A stretch of DNA of 64,000 bases. Source: an uncultured Ruminiclostridium sp. GTDB taxonomy: Bacteria; Bacillota; Clostridia; Oscillospirales; Ruminococcaceae. Under the pieces are notes generated by a model, which saw only the letters and a list, made by a program, of their open reading frames with translations, searched no databases and had not been told where the DNA came from. Positions within the stretch are counted from its first letter, which is position 1. Every line of letters starts with the position of its first letter. The stretch covers positions 14,632 to 78,631 of the forward strand of contig CAJUQV010000015.1 in NCBI GenBank assembly GCA_910588335.1, written 5' to 3'. This document shows, one piece after another, positions 16,674 through 23,425 of this stretch. Both the position numbers and the translations under genes were made by a program.

Positions 16674-17177
16674 ATGTCAAAAACAACTTTAGGGCAGAAA
16701 ATCGGAAGCTTACGGCGTGAAAAGGAATGGACTCAGGAGGAGCTTGCGGAAAAGCTGGGCGTTTCGGCGCAGGCTGTTTCAAAGTGGGAAAACGACGTTT
16801 CCTGCCCGGATATTATGCTTTTGCCGGAAATATCAAAGCTGTTCGGAGTTACCGTGGACGCTTTGCTGGGCTGTGAGCCGCAAATGCCCGTTCAGTTGAT
16901 ACCCAAAGAGGAGAGAAAAAAGATTGACAGCCTCATGTTAAGAATAATTGTTAATTCGAGTGACGGCGACAAGGTCAGGATAAATCTCCCCATGACTTTA
17001 ATAAAAACGGGAATAGAACTTGGTTTTAATATGTCTCAGGTATCGGGCAGCAGCGCTCTTGACGGTATTGACCTTAACCAGATTATGTCCATGGTCGAAA
17101 ACGGTCTTATAGGGAAGCTTGTAGAAGTGGAGAGCAACGATGGAGATAACGTGGAAATAGTTGTGGAGGAGGTATAA
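16674..17177 (+). CDS. XRE-family HTH regulator with YvlB/SHOCT-associated C-terminal domain
   Basis: 167 residues. Residues 6-65 are a Cro/CI-type helix-turn-helix (LGQKIGSLRREKEWTQEELA, VSAQAVSKWENDVSCPD). The C-terminal half (about 84-167) reads LRIIVNSSDGDKVRINLPMT and continues with LDGIDLNQIMSMVENGLIGKL, the small beta/helix domain found after SHOCT-like segments in clostridial YvlB-type proteins. It is likely a DNA-binding regulator whose C-terminal domain senses or oligomerises. A one-domain relative is encoded at 17478. RBS GAAAGGAATTAAAGAAT before the ATG. A nested repeat begins within its last codons. Confidence 0.8.
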   Translation: MSKTTLGQKIGSLRREKEWTQEELAEKLGVSAQAVSKWENDVSCPDIMLLPEISKLFGVTVDALLGCEPQMPVQLIPKEERKKIDSLMLRIIVNSSDGDKVRINLPMTLIKTGIELGFNMSQVSGSSALDGIDLNQIMSMVENGLIGKLVEVESNDGDNVEIVVEEV

Positions 17178-17438
17178 TAATCCCTTTTAAAACTGTGGGA
17201 TTGGTGTTTTGGGCGCCATTTCATTTTAAGAACATGTTCGCATAGGATATGCGCATGTCTTTTCTGCGAATTTTCCCGATGACTGCGTCAAAATTTCTTG
17301 ACGGGTTTATAGCGTAATGCTTATCTGCTAAATTTTTCCTTGTTACCCGAAAAATTATGCTCGCAAATCAGCGCACTTTTCTGATGAGAACAAGTTCTAA
17401 ACTGTGGGTATTACGTAATTTTAAAATGGAATTGGAAT
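17174..17438. repeat. Family-A repeat split by a complete family-C element
   Basis: The outer halves (17174-17229 and 17398-17438) rejoin into a normal family-A repeat (hairpin AATCCC/GGGATT, linker GGTGTTTTGGGCGCCAT, right end ATTGGAAT). Inside, 17230-17397 runs from GAACATGTTC to GAACAAGTTC and resembles the family-C elements at 22460 and 23240. This shows family C inserted after family A. It explains the 300-bp gap between the two genes. Confidence 0.75.
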
Positions 17439-17477
17439 AAACCGAAAATTTCCCCAAAACATTCGGAATAAAAGATA

Positions 17478-17747
17478 ATGAAAATAATTGTTAAAGATTC
17501 CGATATGAATTTAAAGATTATATTGCCGAGCAGACTTGTTTTAAACAGCCTGACGGCTTATTTGGCACCGCATTTCATAAATCGGAAAACGGGAGCCGAA
17601 AAAAACGGTTCCGTATCTGAAATCACGGGCAAACAGCTCCGCTTGATTTTTCGGGAAATAAACCGTTACAGAAGGAAACACAGAGATTGGTTTTTGTTAG
17701 AAGCTGAAAGCGGCAGTTCGGGGGAAAAGGTGATGATAAAGCTTTAG
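17478..17747 (+). CDS. Small protein with the YvlB/SHOCT-associated domain
   Basis: 89 residues. MKIIVKDSDMNLKIILPSRL and the final GEKVMIKL resemble the C-terminal domain of the regulator at 16674 (IIVNSSDGDKVRINLPMT, DNVEIVVEE), with a central basic helix (LRLIFREINRYRRKHRDWF). It appears to be a stand-alone version of that domain. Lying on the same strand 300 bp downstream, it may be cotranscribed and bind the regulator, but this is inference. RBS is weak (GGAATAAAAGATA). Confidence 0.6.
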   Translation: MKIIVKDSDMNLKIILPSRLVLNSLTAYLAPHFINRKTGAEKNGSVSEITGKQLRLIFREINRYRRKHRDWFLLEAESGSSGEKVMIKL

Positions 17748-17868
17748 CGATACTTTGATTGAAACGTTCTTATGTGGTCTTGATTTTGATTTTTTTATGG
17801 ATTTTTGGCGATTAAGCGGTTATCGGGTTAATTGCATTTTCTGAACACATTTTAAAAATTACACAAGC

Positions 17869-18046
17869 TATAGCAATCAAAAAAAGTTTAAACAAAATTA
17901 CAATAGTGCAAAAAACACACAAGCATTGGTGGCGTTGCCCTTGTCCTTTGGACTCCCCTACTTCCCTTTCGGAGTCCGAAAGGGAAGCGGAAAGGACAAT
18001 TAGTCGCTTCGCTCCTGTTTGTTTATCTTTTTGTTTGATTGCTATA
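17869..18046. repeat. Family-E repeat, 178 bp
   Basis: Termini TATAGCAATC and GATTGCTATA are exact inverted repeats of 10 bp. Second copy of the element at 16244-16420. With 18160-18276 it accounts for most of the 486-bp gap 17748-18233. Confidence 0.88.
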
Positions 18047-18159
18047 ATATTCAAACTTGTGTGATTTTTTATTTTATAAATTAGTTAGTGATTTACTGAT
18101 TTGTCAACACTAAAACAGTAGTATCTTTTCATTTGGACGGCAATATTTTCAAAAAATTA

Positions 18160-18276
18160 TACTAATAACCATTTTGACACAGGATAAAATCATAGTCAAA
18201 ATGGTTATTACACCCGAAGCACTTGTTAACCAATTAAAAACCGTTTTTTCCATTTTTTAATTGGTTAACAGTATTA
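18160..18276. repeat. Family-F two-hairpin repeat (family-A relative)
   Basis: Hairpin TAACCATTTTGAC/GTCAAAATGGTTA, linker TTACACCCGAAGCACTT (the inverse of the family-A linker), hairpin GTTAACCAATTAAAAA/TTTTTAATTGGTTAAC, end CAGTATTA. The second copy is at 20257-20371. Its right part codes for the last 13 residues of the phosphatase gene on the minus strand. Confidence 0.88.
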
Positions 18277-18713
18277 AACAGCCCCTTGCACCCCTCAACA
18301 ACATCCTCATACGTCTCGTCAAAATTCCCCGTATACCACGGGTCGGCTATATCCTGACCCTTTCTTTTGGTAAAATCAAGAAGCTTGTATACCTTATTGT
18401 CTTTGTCATCTCCGATAATGCGCCTTAAATTACGGATATTATTACCATCCATTACAATAAGGAAATCGTATTCGGAATAATCTTTTTTTGTAACCTGACG
18501 AGCCGCGCGGGGTGAAAAAGGAATTTTCATTTGTATAAGCTTGCGTCTGGTACCCGTATGTATGTCGTTTCCAAGCTCCTCGGTGCTTGTGGCGGCGGAA
18601 GATACAAATATCTCGGCTGAAAGACCGTAATCGGAAACAATTTTTTTCATCACAAATTCCGCCATCGGGGAACGGCATATGTTGCCGTGGCATATAAAAA
18701 GTATTCCTGTCAT
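18234..18713 (-). CDS. Low-molecular-weight protein tyrosine phosphatase
   Basis: 159 residues, normal length for the family. The P-loop CHGNICRS (C-x5-R-S, Cys8 and Arg14) opens the protein, and the general acid Asp is in the later ADPWYTGNF motif. It removes phosphate from tyrosine (or arginine) residues in the cytosol. Start at 18713 is set by AAGGCGGG upstream; the longer frame has no signal. The last 13 codons (NTVNQLKNGKNGF) lie in a family-F repeat, so the natural C-terminus has been replaced or extended by the insertion. A family-B element sits directly upstream and may carry or displace its promoter. Confidence 0.9.
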   Translation of the reverse strand: MTGILFICHGNICRSPMAEFVMKKIVSDYGLSAEIFVSSAATSTEELGNDIHTGTRRKLIQMKIPFSPRAARQVTKKDYSEYDFLIVMDGNNIRNLRRIIGDDKDNKVYKLLDFTKRKGQDIADPWYTGNFDETYEDVVEGCKGLFNTVNQLKNGKNGF

Positions 18714-18737
18714 AATTACAGCCCGCCTTTCTTTTTT

Positions 18738-18915
18738 TAGGCAATACCGCACAAAGATTGTCGTGCAGACGCGCAGTCTTCTTTTTCGTCAGATTGGCTA
18801 TAACGACGCAGGAATACTGAAGTATTTCAAGGAGTTTTGGGCAAAAATGACGGAAAAGATGCAAGCGTATGCGCGGCAAAGCGCACATCGCGGTCTTTGT
18901 ACGGTGTTGTCTTAA
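18738..18915. repeat. Family-B MITE-like repeat, 178 bp
   Basis: Left end TTAGGCAATACCGCACAAAG, right end CTTTGTACGGTGTTGTCTTAA, imperfect terminal inverted repeats. It is an inverted copy of 6223-6402 and lies 25 bp upstream of the phosphatase start. The gap 18714-19060 holds this element and AT-rich sequence that should contain the spmA promoter. Confidence 0.85.
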
Positions 18916-19060
18916 TTCAAGATAAAGTATACCATATTCAAAAAGCAATATCAATATATCCGAGAAAATTTATCGGCGGTAATTTCCGAAAAAATAAGCA
19001 TATCCCGTTTTTGTAAGTCATAAATATATATTTATAAGAACTTAAGCGGGGTGTTTTTCC

Positions 19061-19672
19061 ATGATGAAATATATTTTCGGCGGGCTGGTGTTCCTGTCGG
19101 TGGTTATAGGCTTTTTAAGGGGAGACGCGGGAACTGTCAGCAACGCGCTCATATCCTCCTGCTCCGACGCGGTAACGCTTTGTATCAGTCTATGCGGTAT
19201 AATCTGCCTTTGGAGCGGAATAATGCGTGTGGCGCAAAGTTCGGGTCTTACGGAAGTCGTAGCAAAAGGTCTCGGTCCCGTTCTTAAACGACTTTTTAAG
19301 GGAATCTCACAAAAGGGGGAGGCGATGCAGTACATAGTCCTTAATATAACCGCGAATCTTCTCGGACTGGGCAACGCTTCCACTCCCTTTGGAATAGCCG
19401 CCGTAAAGGCTCTTGAAAAAGAAGAAAAGACTGAGGAAAACGCCAGCGACAATATGATACTTTTTGTGGTGCTTAATACCGCCAGCTTACAGCTTATCCC
19501 CACCACAGCCGCCGCCTTAAGACTTAATCACGGTTCCGCCGCTCCAATGGAGATACTCCCCGCCGTTTGGGCGGTATCGGTTATCAACGTGACTCTTACC
19601 GTGCTTGGGGCGAAACTTATGGGAAAGCTTTGCCGCAAAAGACCGGAGAAATGGGAGGCGGCTAAAAAGTGA
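19061..19672 (+). CDS. spmA: Spore maturation protein A
   Basis: 203 residues with four or five membrane helices and the nucleoside-transporter-gate (Gate) fold. Typical SpmA text includes CGIICLWSGIMRVAQSSGL, NLLGLGNASTPFGIAAVKAL and a Thr/Ala-rich segment ending TTAAALRLNHGSAAP. With SpmB it is needed for full spore-core dehydration in Bacillus and Clostridium; its transport substrate is unknown. It overlaps spmB by four bases, so translation is coupled. RBS is weak (AAGCGGGG nine bases upstream). The forespore sigma factor expected to control it cannot be identified by eye. Confidence 0.92.
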   Translation: MMKYIFGGLVFLSVVIGFLRGDAGTVSNALISSCSDAVTLCISLCGIICLWSGIMRVAQSSGLTEVVAKGLGPVLKRLFKGISQKGEAMQYIVLNITANLLGLGNASTPFGIAAVKALEKEEKTEENASDNMILFVVLNTASLQLIPTTAAALRLNHGSAAPMEILPAVWAVSVINVTLTVLGAKLMGKLCRKRPEKWEAAKK

Positions 19673-20196
19673 ACATAAATATAGGCGATTACGCCATACC
19701 GCTGATTTTTGCCTTTGTCTGTCTTTTCGCCCTGATAAAGCGTGTGGATTTGTTCGGCGAGTTCATAAGAGGAGTGGAAGAGGGGTTAGGCACGGTAAAG
19801 GATATTTTTCCGTCTCTGATGGCTTTGGTGGTAAGCGTGGGAATGTTCCGCTCCTGCGGAGGAGTTGAGCTTGTGAGCGGATTTTTGAAGCCCGTTACCG
19901 ATTTTTTCGGATTTCCGTCGGAATGCACTCCGCTTCTTATACTTCGTCCCTTTTCGGGAAGCGGAGCAACCGCGATATTTGAAAACATACTGGTGTCAAA
20001 CGGCGCGGACAGCTTCGCGGGGCGGGTAGCTTCGGTAATGTTAGGCAGCAGCGAGACTACGTTTTATACTCTTGCAGTTTATTTTGGCGCAACAAAGGTA
20101 AAAAAGATGAGATACGCCCTTGCGGCGGCGCTTATCGGAGACATATGCGGATGGATACTAAGCGCGGCGGCGGTCAGATTTTTTCTTGGAAGCTGA
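19669..20196 (+). CDS. spmB: Spore maturation protein B
   Basis: 175 residues, four membrane helices, Gate fold, GTG start overlapping the spmA stop (GTGA). Signatures are FIRGVEEGLGTVKDIFPSLM, RPFSGSGATAIFENIL and GSSETTFYTLAVYFGATKVK, all conserved in SpmB. It is the partner of SpmA and together with it should form a forespore-expressed membrane complex affecting core water content. The protein is of usual length. A hairpin repeat begins nine bases after the stop and may terminate transcription. Confidence 0.92.
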   Translation: MNINIGDYAIPLIFAFVCLFALIKRVDLFGEFIRGVEEGLGTVKDIFPSLMALVVSVGMFRSCGGVELVSGFLKPVTDFFGFPSECTPLLILRPFSGSGATAIFENILVSNGADSFAGRVASVMLGSSETTFYTLAVYFGATKVKKMRYALAAALIGDICGWILSAAAVRFFLGS

Positions 20197-20204
20197 CAGA
20201 TTTT

Positions 20205-20258
20205 ATACCAATCTTTGATTATACGTATTATTTGTCTATACCTTGATGAAAGATTATA
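20205..20258. repeat. Single-hairpin family-A relative
   Basis: ATACCAATCTTTGATTA, the loop GTATTATTTGTCTATACC and a complementary right arm TGATGAAAGATTATA. It abuts a family-F repeat, sharing TACT. Confidence 0.7.
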
Positions 20259-20371
20259 CTAATAACCATTTTGACACAGGATAAAATCATAGTCAAAATG
20301 GTTATTACACCCGAAACACTGTTAACCAATTAAAAACCATTTTTCCAATTTTTAATTGGTTAACAGTATTA
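20257..20371. repeat. Family-F two-hairpin repeat
   Basis: 115 bp, nearly identical to 18160-18276 over both hairpins and the linker TTACACCCGAAACACT. Lies between spmB and the trp T-box promoter. Confidence 0.88.
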
Positions 20372-20401
20372 GTAATAGTTCGCGATTTTTTCGGATTGCT
20401 A

Positions 20402-20430
20402 TTGACATTTATATAAATACGTGATATACT
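20402..20430 (+). promoter_or_regulatory. SigA-type promoter of the T-box/trpS unit
   Basis: TTGACA, 17-nt spacer, TATACT, about 30 bp upstream of the T-box stem I region. Confidence 0.75.
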
Positions 20431-20435
20431 TTAAG

Positions 20436-20766
20436 ATAAGTTAATATTGTAAATCCGCTGAACAAAAGCAAGTAACCGCAATGTGGACGTCACAGAGAAT
20501 CCGTGGTGGTGAGATCGGATACGGACAGTTACGGCGAATGGGTTTGTGAGGAGCAGGGTGAACGGCGTTTTTGCCGAGTAGTCCGCGCCGCGTTTCCTGC
20601 GTTAGTGTGAAAGGGTATTCAGGCGTGCGCTGCGTACTTTGCTTTTTAAGCTATCGCTGCGATGTTCGTCTTATACCTTAGATAAGGCGATTTTTTTATC
20701 GCAAATATCGGGTGGCACCGTGGAATTTCCGCCCCGACAAGTTTTTTGGCTTGTCGGGCGGTTTTT
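20436..20766 (+). promoter_or_regulatory. T-box leader, tryptophan specific
   Basis: The antiterminator T-box motif GGGTGGCACCGTGG is at 20710-20723, followed by a terminator with arms CCGCCCCGACAAG/CTTGTCGGGCGG and TTTTT (20729-20766). Upstream, AGAGAATCCGTGGTGGTGAGA matches stem I conserved boxes, and a TGG Trp codon in GCGAATGGG (20539-20541) is the probable specifier. Uncharged tRNA-Trp should permit readthrough into trpS. The terminator is 513 bp from the trpS start, far longer than usual, because repeats intervene. Confidence 0.9.
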
Positions 20767-20771
20767 GTTTT

Positions 20772-21046
20772 ATACCAACCTTTAATCATCCGTATTATTT
20801 GTCTATACCTTGTTATGCTATGCCTTGTTTGAAAAATCGGAAACGCCGTCTTTTCGTCCCAAAACGGTCGTTTTCTGCGTCAAAAAGCCTTGTCAAACGA
20901 CGGTTTGACTGTGTTTTTTTCTTGAAGCTAATCATTTTGGGTCAAATATCCGTTATTTCCTCTATTTTCAAACAAGCCCTAATTCCCGATCGACAACAAA
21001 ATTTGCTCGAAAATCCACGCACAAATTTTGTAAATACAGGTTCTTA
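20772..21046. repeat. Repeat cluster: half family A, complete family D, family-C end
   Basis: 20772-20821 is the left half of a family-A hairpin (TACCAACCTTTAATCATCCG, TTATTTGTCTATACC). 20822-20979 is a family-D element, about 90 percent identical to 37492-37650. 20990-21046 is a solo family-C right end (TTTGCTCGAAAATCCACGCA, ending CAGGTTCT). All lie between the T-box terminator and trpS. Confidence 0.8.
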
Positions 21047-21066
21047 AATAAAAACTATGACAGACT

Positions 21067-21243
21067 TTAGGCAATACCGCACAATGATGGTGTGTGGATT
21101 GCGCCGTCGGATTTTTCGTCAGCTTGTATAAATCCGACTCAGGAATACCGGCGTATTTCAAGGAGGATTCGTGCAAGATGACGGAAAATATGCAGGCAAG
21201 CCGCACGCAAAGCCGTCAGGCGGTCATTGCGCGGTGTTGCCTT
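21067..21243. repeat. Family-B MITE-like repeat, 177 bp
   Basis: Left end TTTAGGCAATACCGCACAATG, right end CATTGCGCGGTGTTGCCTTT. The interior partly matches 18738-18915 (CAGGAATACCGGCGTATTTCA, ATGACGGAAAATATGCA). It ends 36 bp before the trpS start. Confidence 0.82.
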
Positions 21244-21279
21244 TATTATGTCAAATAAAAAAGAAAGAAGGAATTCAAA

Positions 21280-22341
21280 ATGCAGAAAGAAAAAGACATA
21301 ATCCTGACTGGAGACCGTCCCACAGGTTCTCTTCATATAGGGCATCTGGCGGGTTCGTTGAGCAGCAGGGTGCATTTGCAGGAAACAGAACAATATCAGA
21401 TGTACGTTATGATAGCCGATCTTCAGGCGCTCACCGACAACGCGGAAAATCCCGAAAAGGTGCGTAAAAGTCTTTTTGAATTGACGCTTGACTATTTGGC
21501 GGTGGGACTCGATCCCGAAAAAACGCATATGATCGTACAATCGGCTATTCCCGCTCTTTCCGAACTTACAATGTACTTCCTTAACCTTGTGACGTTGGCA
21601 AGACTGGAACGGAATCCCACCGTTAAGCACGAGATAAGGGAAAAAGGCTTCGGGCACAGTATACCTGCCGGTTTTATGGCGTATCCCGTCAGCCAGGCGG
21701 CGGATATCACCGCCTTTAGGGCAAAATACGTTCCATGCGGAGACGACCAGCTTCCCATGCTGGAACAGACAAGAGAGCTTGTTTCCGCTTTCAACCGTAT
21801 TTACGGCGGCAATGTACTTGTGGAGCCAAAGGAAATACTTCCGAAACGCTCCGCCTGCTTCAGGCTTATAGGCACCGACGGTTCCGGGAAAATGTCAAAA
21901 TCTTTGGGTAACTGCATTTATATTAAGGACGATGAAAAAACATTAAAAGAAAAGATAATGTCTATGTTTACCGATCCGACCCATATAAACGTTTCCGATC
22001 CCGGTCATACGGAAAACAATCCAGTATTTATCTATCTCGAGGCTTTCTCGTCCGACGCTCATTTTGCGGAATATCTTGCCGAATATCATAATCTTTCCGA
22101 AATGAAGGAGCACTATCAAAAGGGAGGATTAGGTGATATGAAGTGTAAAAAATTTTTGTTTAACGTGCTTAACGAAACCCTTTTGCCGCTTAGAAAGCGG
22201 CGCGAGTGGTATGAAAGAGACAAGGCGGAGTTGCTGAATATTTTAAAAAAAGGCACGGAAAAAGCTGTTGAAGCCACTGAAAGGACATTGACGGAGGTGC
22301 GGGAGGCTATCGGTATAAATTATTTTAATACCAATCTTTAA
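21280..22341 (+). CDS. trpS: Tryptophanyl-tRNA synthetase
   Basis: 353 residues, normal for bacterial TrpRS. Class I signatures are GSLHIGHLAGSL (HIGH) at about 15-26 and GKMSKSLGN (KMSKS) at about 205-213. It charges tRNA-Trp with tryptophan using ATP in the cytosol. The upstream T-box with a Trp specifier codon agrees with the assignment. RBS GAAAGAAGGAATTCAAA before the ATG. The last residues (FNTNL) and the stop codon fall in a family-A hairpin that starts at 22328, so the repeat has replaced the end of the gene. Confidence 0.96.
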   Translation: MQKEKDIILTGDRPTGSLHIGHLAGSLSSRVHLQETEQYQMYVMIADLQALTDNAENPEKVRKSLFELTLDYLAVGLDPEKTHMIVQSAIPALSELTMYFLNLVTLARLERNPTVKHEIREKGFGHSIPAGFMAYPVSQAADITAFRAKYVPCGDDQLPMLEQTRELVSAFNRIYGGNVLVEPKEILPKRSACFRLIGTDGSGKMSKSLGNCIYIKDDEKTLKEKIMSMFTDPTHINVSDPGHTENNPVFIYLEAFSSDAHFAEYLAEYHNLSEMKEHYQKGGLGDMKCKKFLFNVLNETLLPLRKRREWYERDKAELLNILKKGTEKAVEATERTLTEVREAIGINYFNTNL

Positions 22342-22373
22342 TCAAGTTGTAGATTTGATCAAAGATTGGTATT
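22328..22373. repeat. Single-hairpin family-A repeat across the trpS stop codon
   Basis: TACCAATCTTTAATCAAGTT pairs with GATCAAAGATTGGTATTA. It encodes the trpS C-terminus and would serve as its transcript end. Confidence 0.8.
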
Positions 22374-22459
22374 AGGGCTTGTCTTTATAATGCGGCACAA
22401 TAAAATTTTAAAGGTGATTTCTCTTGACTGTCGCCATAATATATGTTAAAATAATATAA

Positions 22460-22585
22460 AAACCTGTCTTCAAAAGATATTTCATGCGTCTTTTCGGCAA
22501 ATTTTGCCGATGACCGTGTTGGAAGGCCTTGTCCTCATCAAAATTTGCTCGAAGATCTGCGTACAAATCTTGTGAAGACAGGTTC
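22460..22585. repeat. Family-C MITE-like repeat, 126 bp
   Basis: Left end AACCTGTCTTCAAAAGAT and right end ATCTTGTGAAGACAGGTTC are near-perfect terminal inverted repeats. The inner boxes CATGCGTCTTTTCGGCAAAT and TTTGCTCGAAGATCTGCG are shared with 23240-23400. It makes up much of the 346-bp gap 22342-22687. Confidence 0.88.
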
Positions 22586-22687
22586 TGTGAAAATGCAAAA
22601 AAACATTTGTTTTTTCACGTTCGTCGGTTTTGTGCTTCAAGGGCGATTCGGACGAAGGCTCCTCAACAGAAAGGAACGGTAATAAAA

Positions 22688-23167
22688 ATGAAACGTCAGG
22701 ACTATATTTCATGGGAAGAATATTTTATGGGAATAGCCCTACTCTCCGCGCAAAGAAGCAAGGATAACTCAACTCAGGTAGGCGCGTGTATAGTAAACCG
22801 CGACAAAAAAATCATATCGGTAGGTTATAACGGTATGCCTATCGGCTGCAACGACGACGATATGCCATGGGAAAGAGACGGCGAGATGCTGGACACTAAA
22901 TACGCTTTTGTTTGCCACGCGGAGCTTAACGCCATTCTTAACAACAACGGCGGTTCTTTAAAGGGCACCACCGTTTACACTACGCTTTTCCCCTGCAACG
23001 AATGCACAAAGGCCATTATACAATGCGGAATAAGAGAGGTTGTATATATGGAGGATAAATACAGCGATACGGACAGTATAAAAGCTTCAAAAAAAATGAT
23101 GGATATGGCGGGCGTAACATACAGAAAGTACATATCGGGCGAAAAGGAAATTGCTTTAAGTCTTTAA
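22688..23167 (+). CDS. Deoxycytidylate (dCMP) deaminase family protein
   Basis: 159 residues. Zinc-dependent cytidine-deaminase fold with the H-A-E motif at 77-79 (CHAELNAI; Glu79 is the proton shuttle) and PCNEC at 102-106 giving the two Cys ligands. SYWEEYFMGIA-like N-terminus and the following NSTQVGACIV match dCMP deaminases/ComEB. It converts dCMP to dUMP, supplying thymidylate synthesis. Start at 22688 was chosen on GAAAGGAACGG; the longer frame to 22529 begins inside a family-C repeat and is spurious. Single gene between two family-C elements. Confidence 0.88.
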   Translation: MKRQDYISWEEYFMGIALLSAQRSKDNSTQVGACIVNRDKKIISVGYNGMPIGCNDDDMPWERDGEMLDTKYAFVCHAELNAILNNNGGSLKGTTVYTTLFPCNECTKAIIQCGIREVVYMEDKYSDTDSIKASKKMMDMAGVTYRKYISGEKEIALSL

Positions 23168-23239
23168 TACTTTTAAAGTTGATGTTCGTTTGAGAGATAT
23201 ATGTTGTTTTCAACTCCGCTTTTATTTACTCGGAATACA

Positions 23240-23400
23240 GAACCTGTCTTCACAAAATATTACATGCGTCTTTTCGGCATATTTCGCCGATGACCGTGTT
23301 GGAAAGCCTTGAAATACATCAAGTATTACTTCGGCTTTCCGCCTTGTCCTCGACAAAATTTGCTCGAAAATCCACGCACAAATCTTGTGAAGACAGGTTC
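23240..23400. repeat. Family-C MITE-like repeat, 161 bp
   Basis: Perfect 16-bp terminal inverted repeats GAACCTGTCTTCACAA/TTGTGAAGACAGGTTC. Compared with 22460-22585 it has an extra internal stretch (TTGAAATACATCAAGTATTA). It ends 25 bp before the histidine kinase start, so the kinase promoter must be inside or upstream of it. Confidence 0.9.
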
Positions 23401-23425
23401 ATAGAATTGAACCGGAGGAAGTTAT

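Noticed and set aside
22529..22687. N-terminal extension of the dCMP deaminase
   Set aside because: The extension is encoded by a family-C repeat and lacks an RBS; family length fits the start at 22688.
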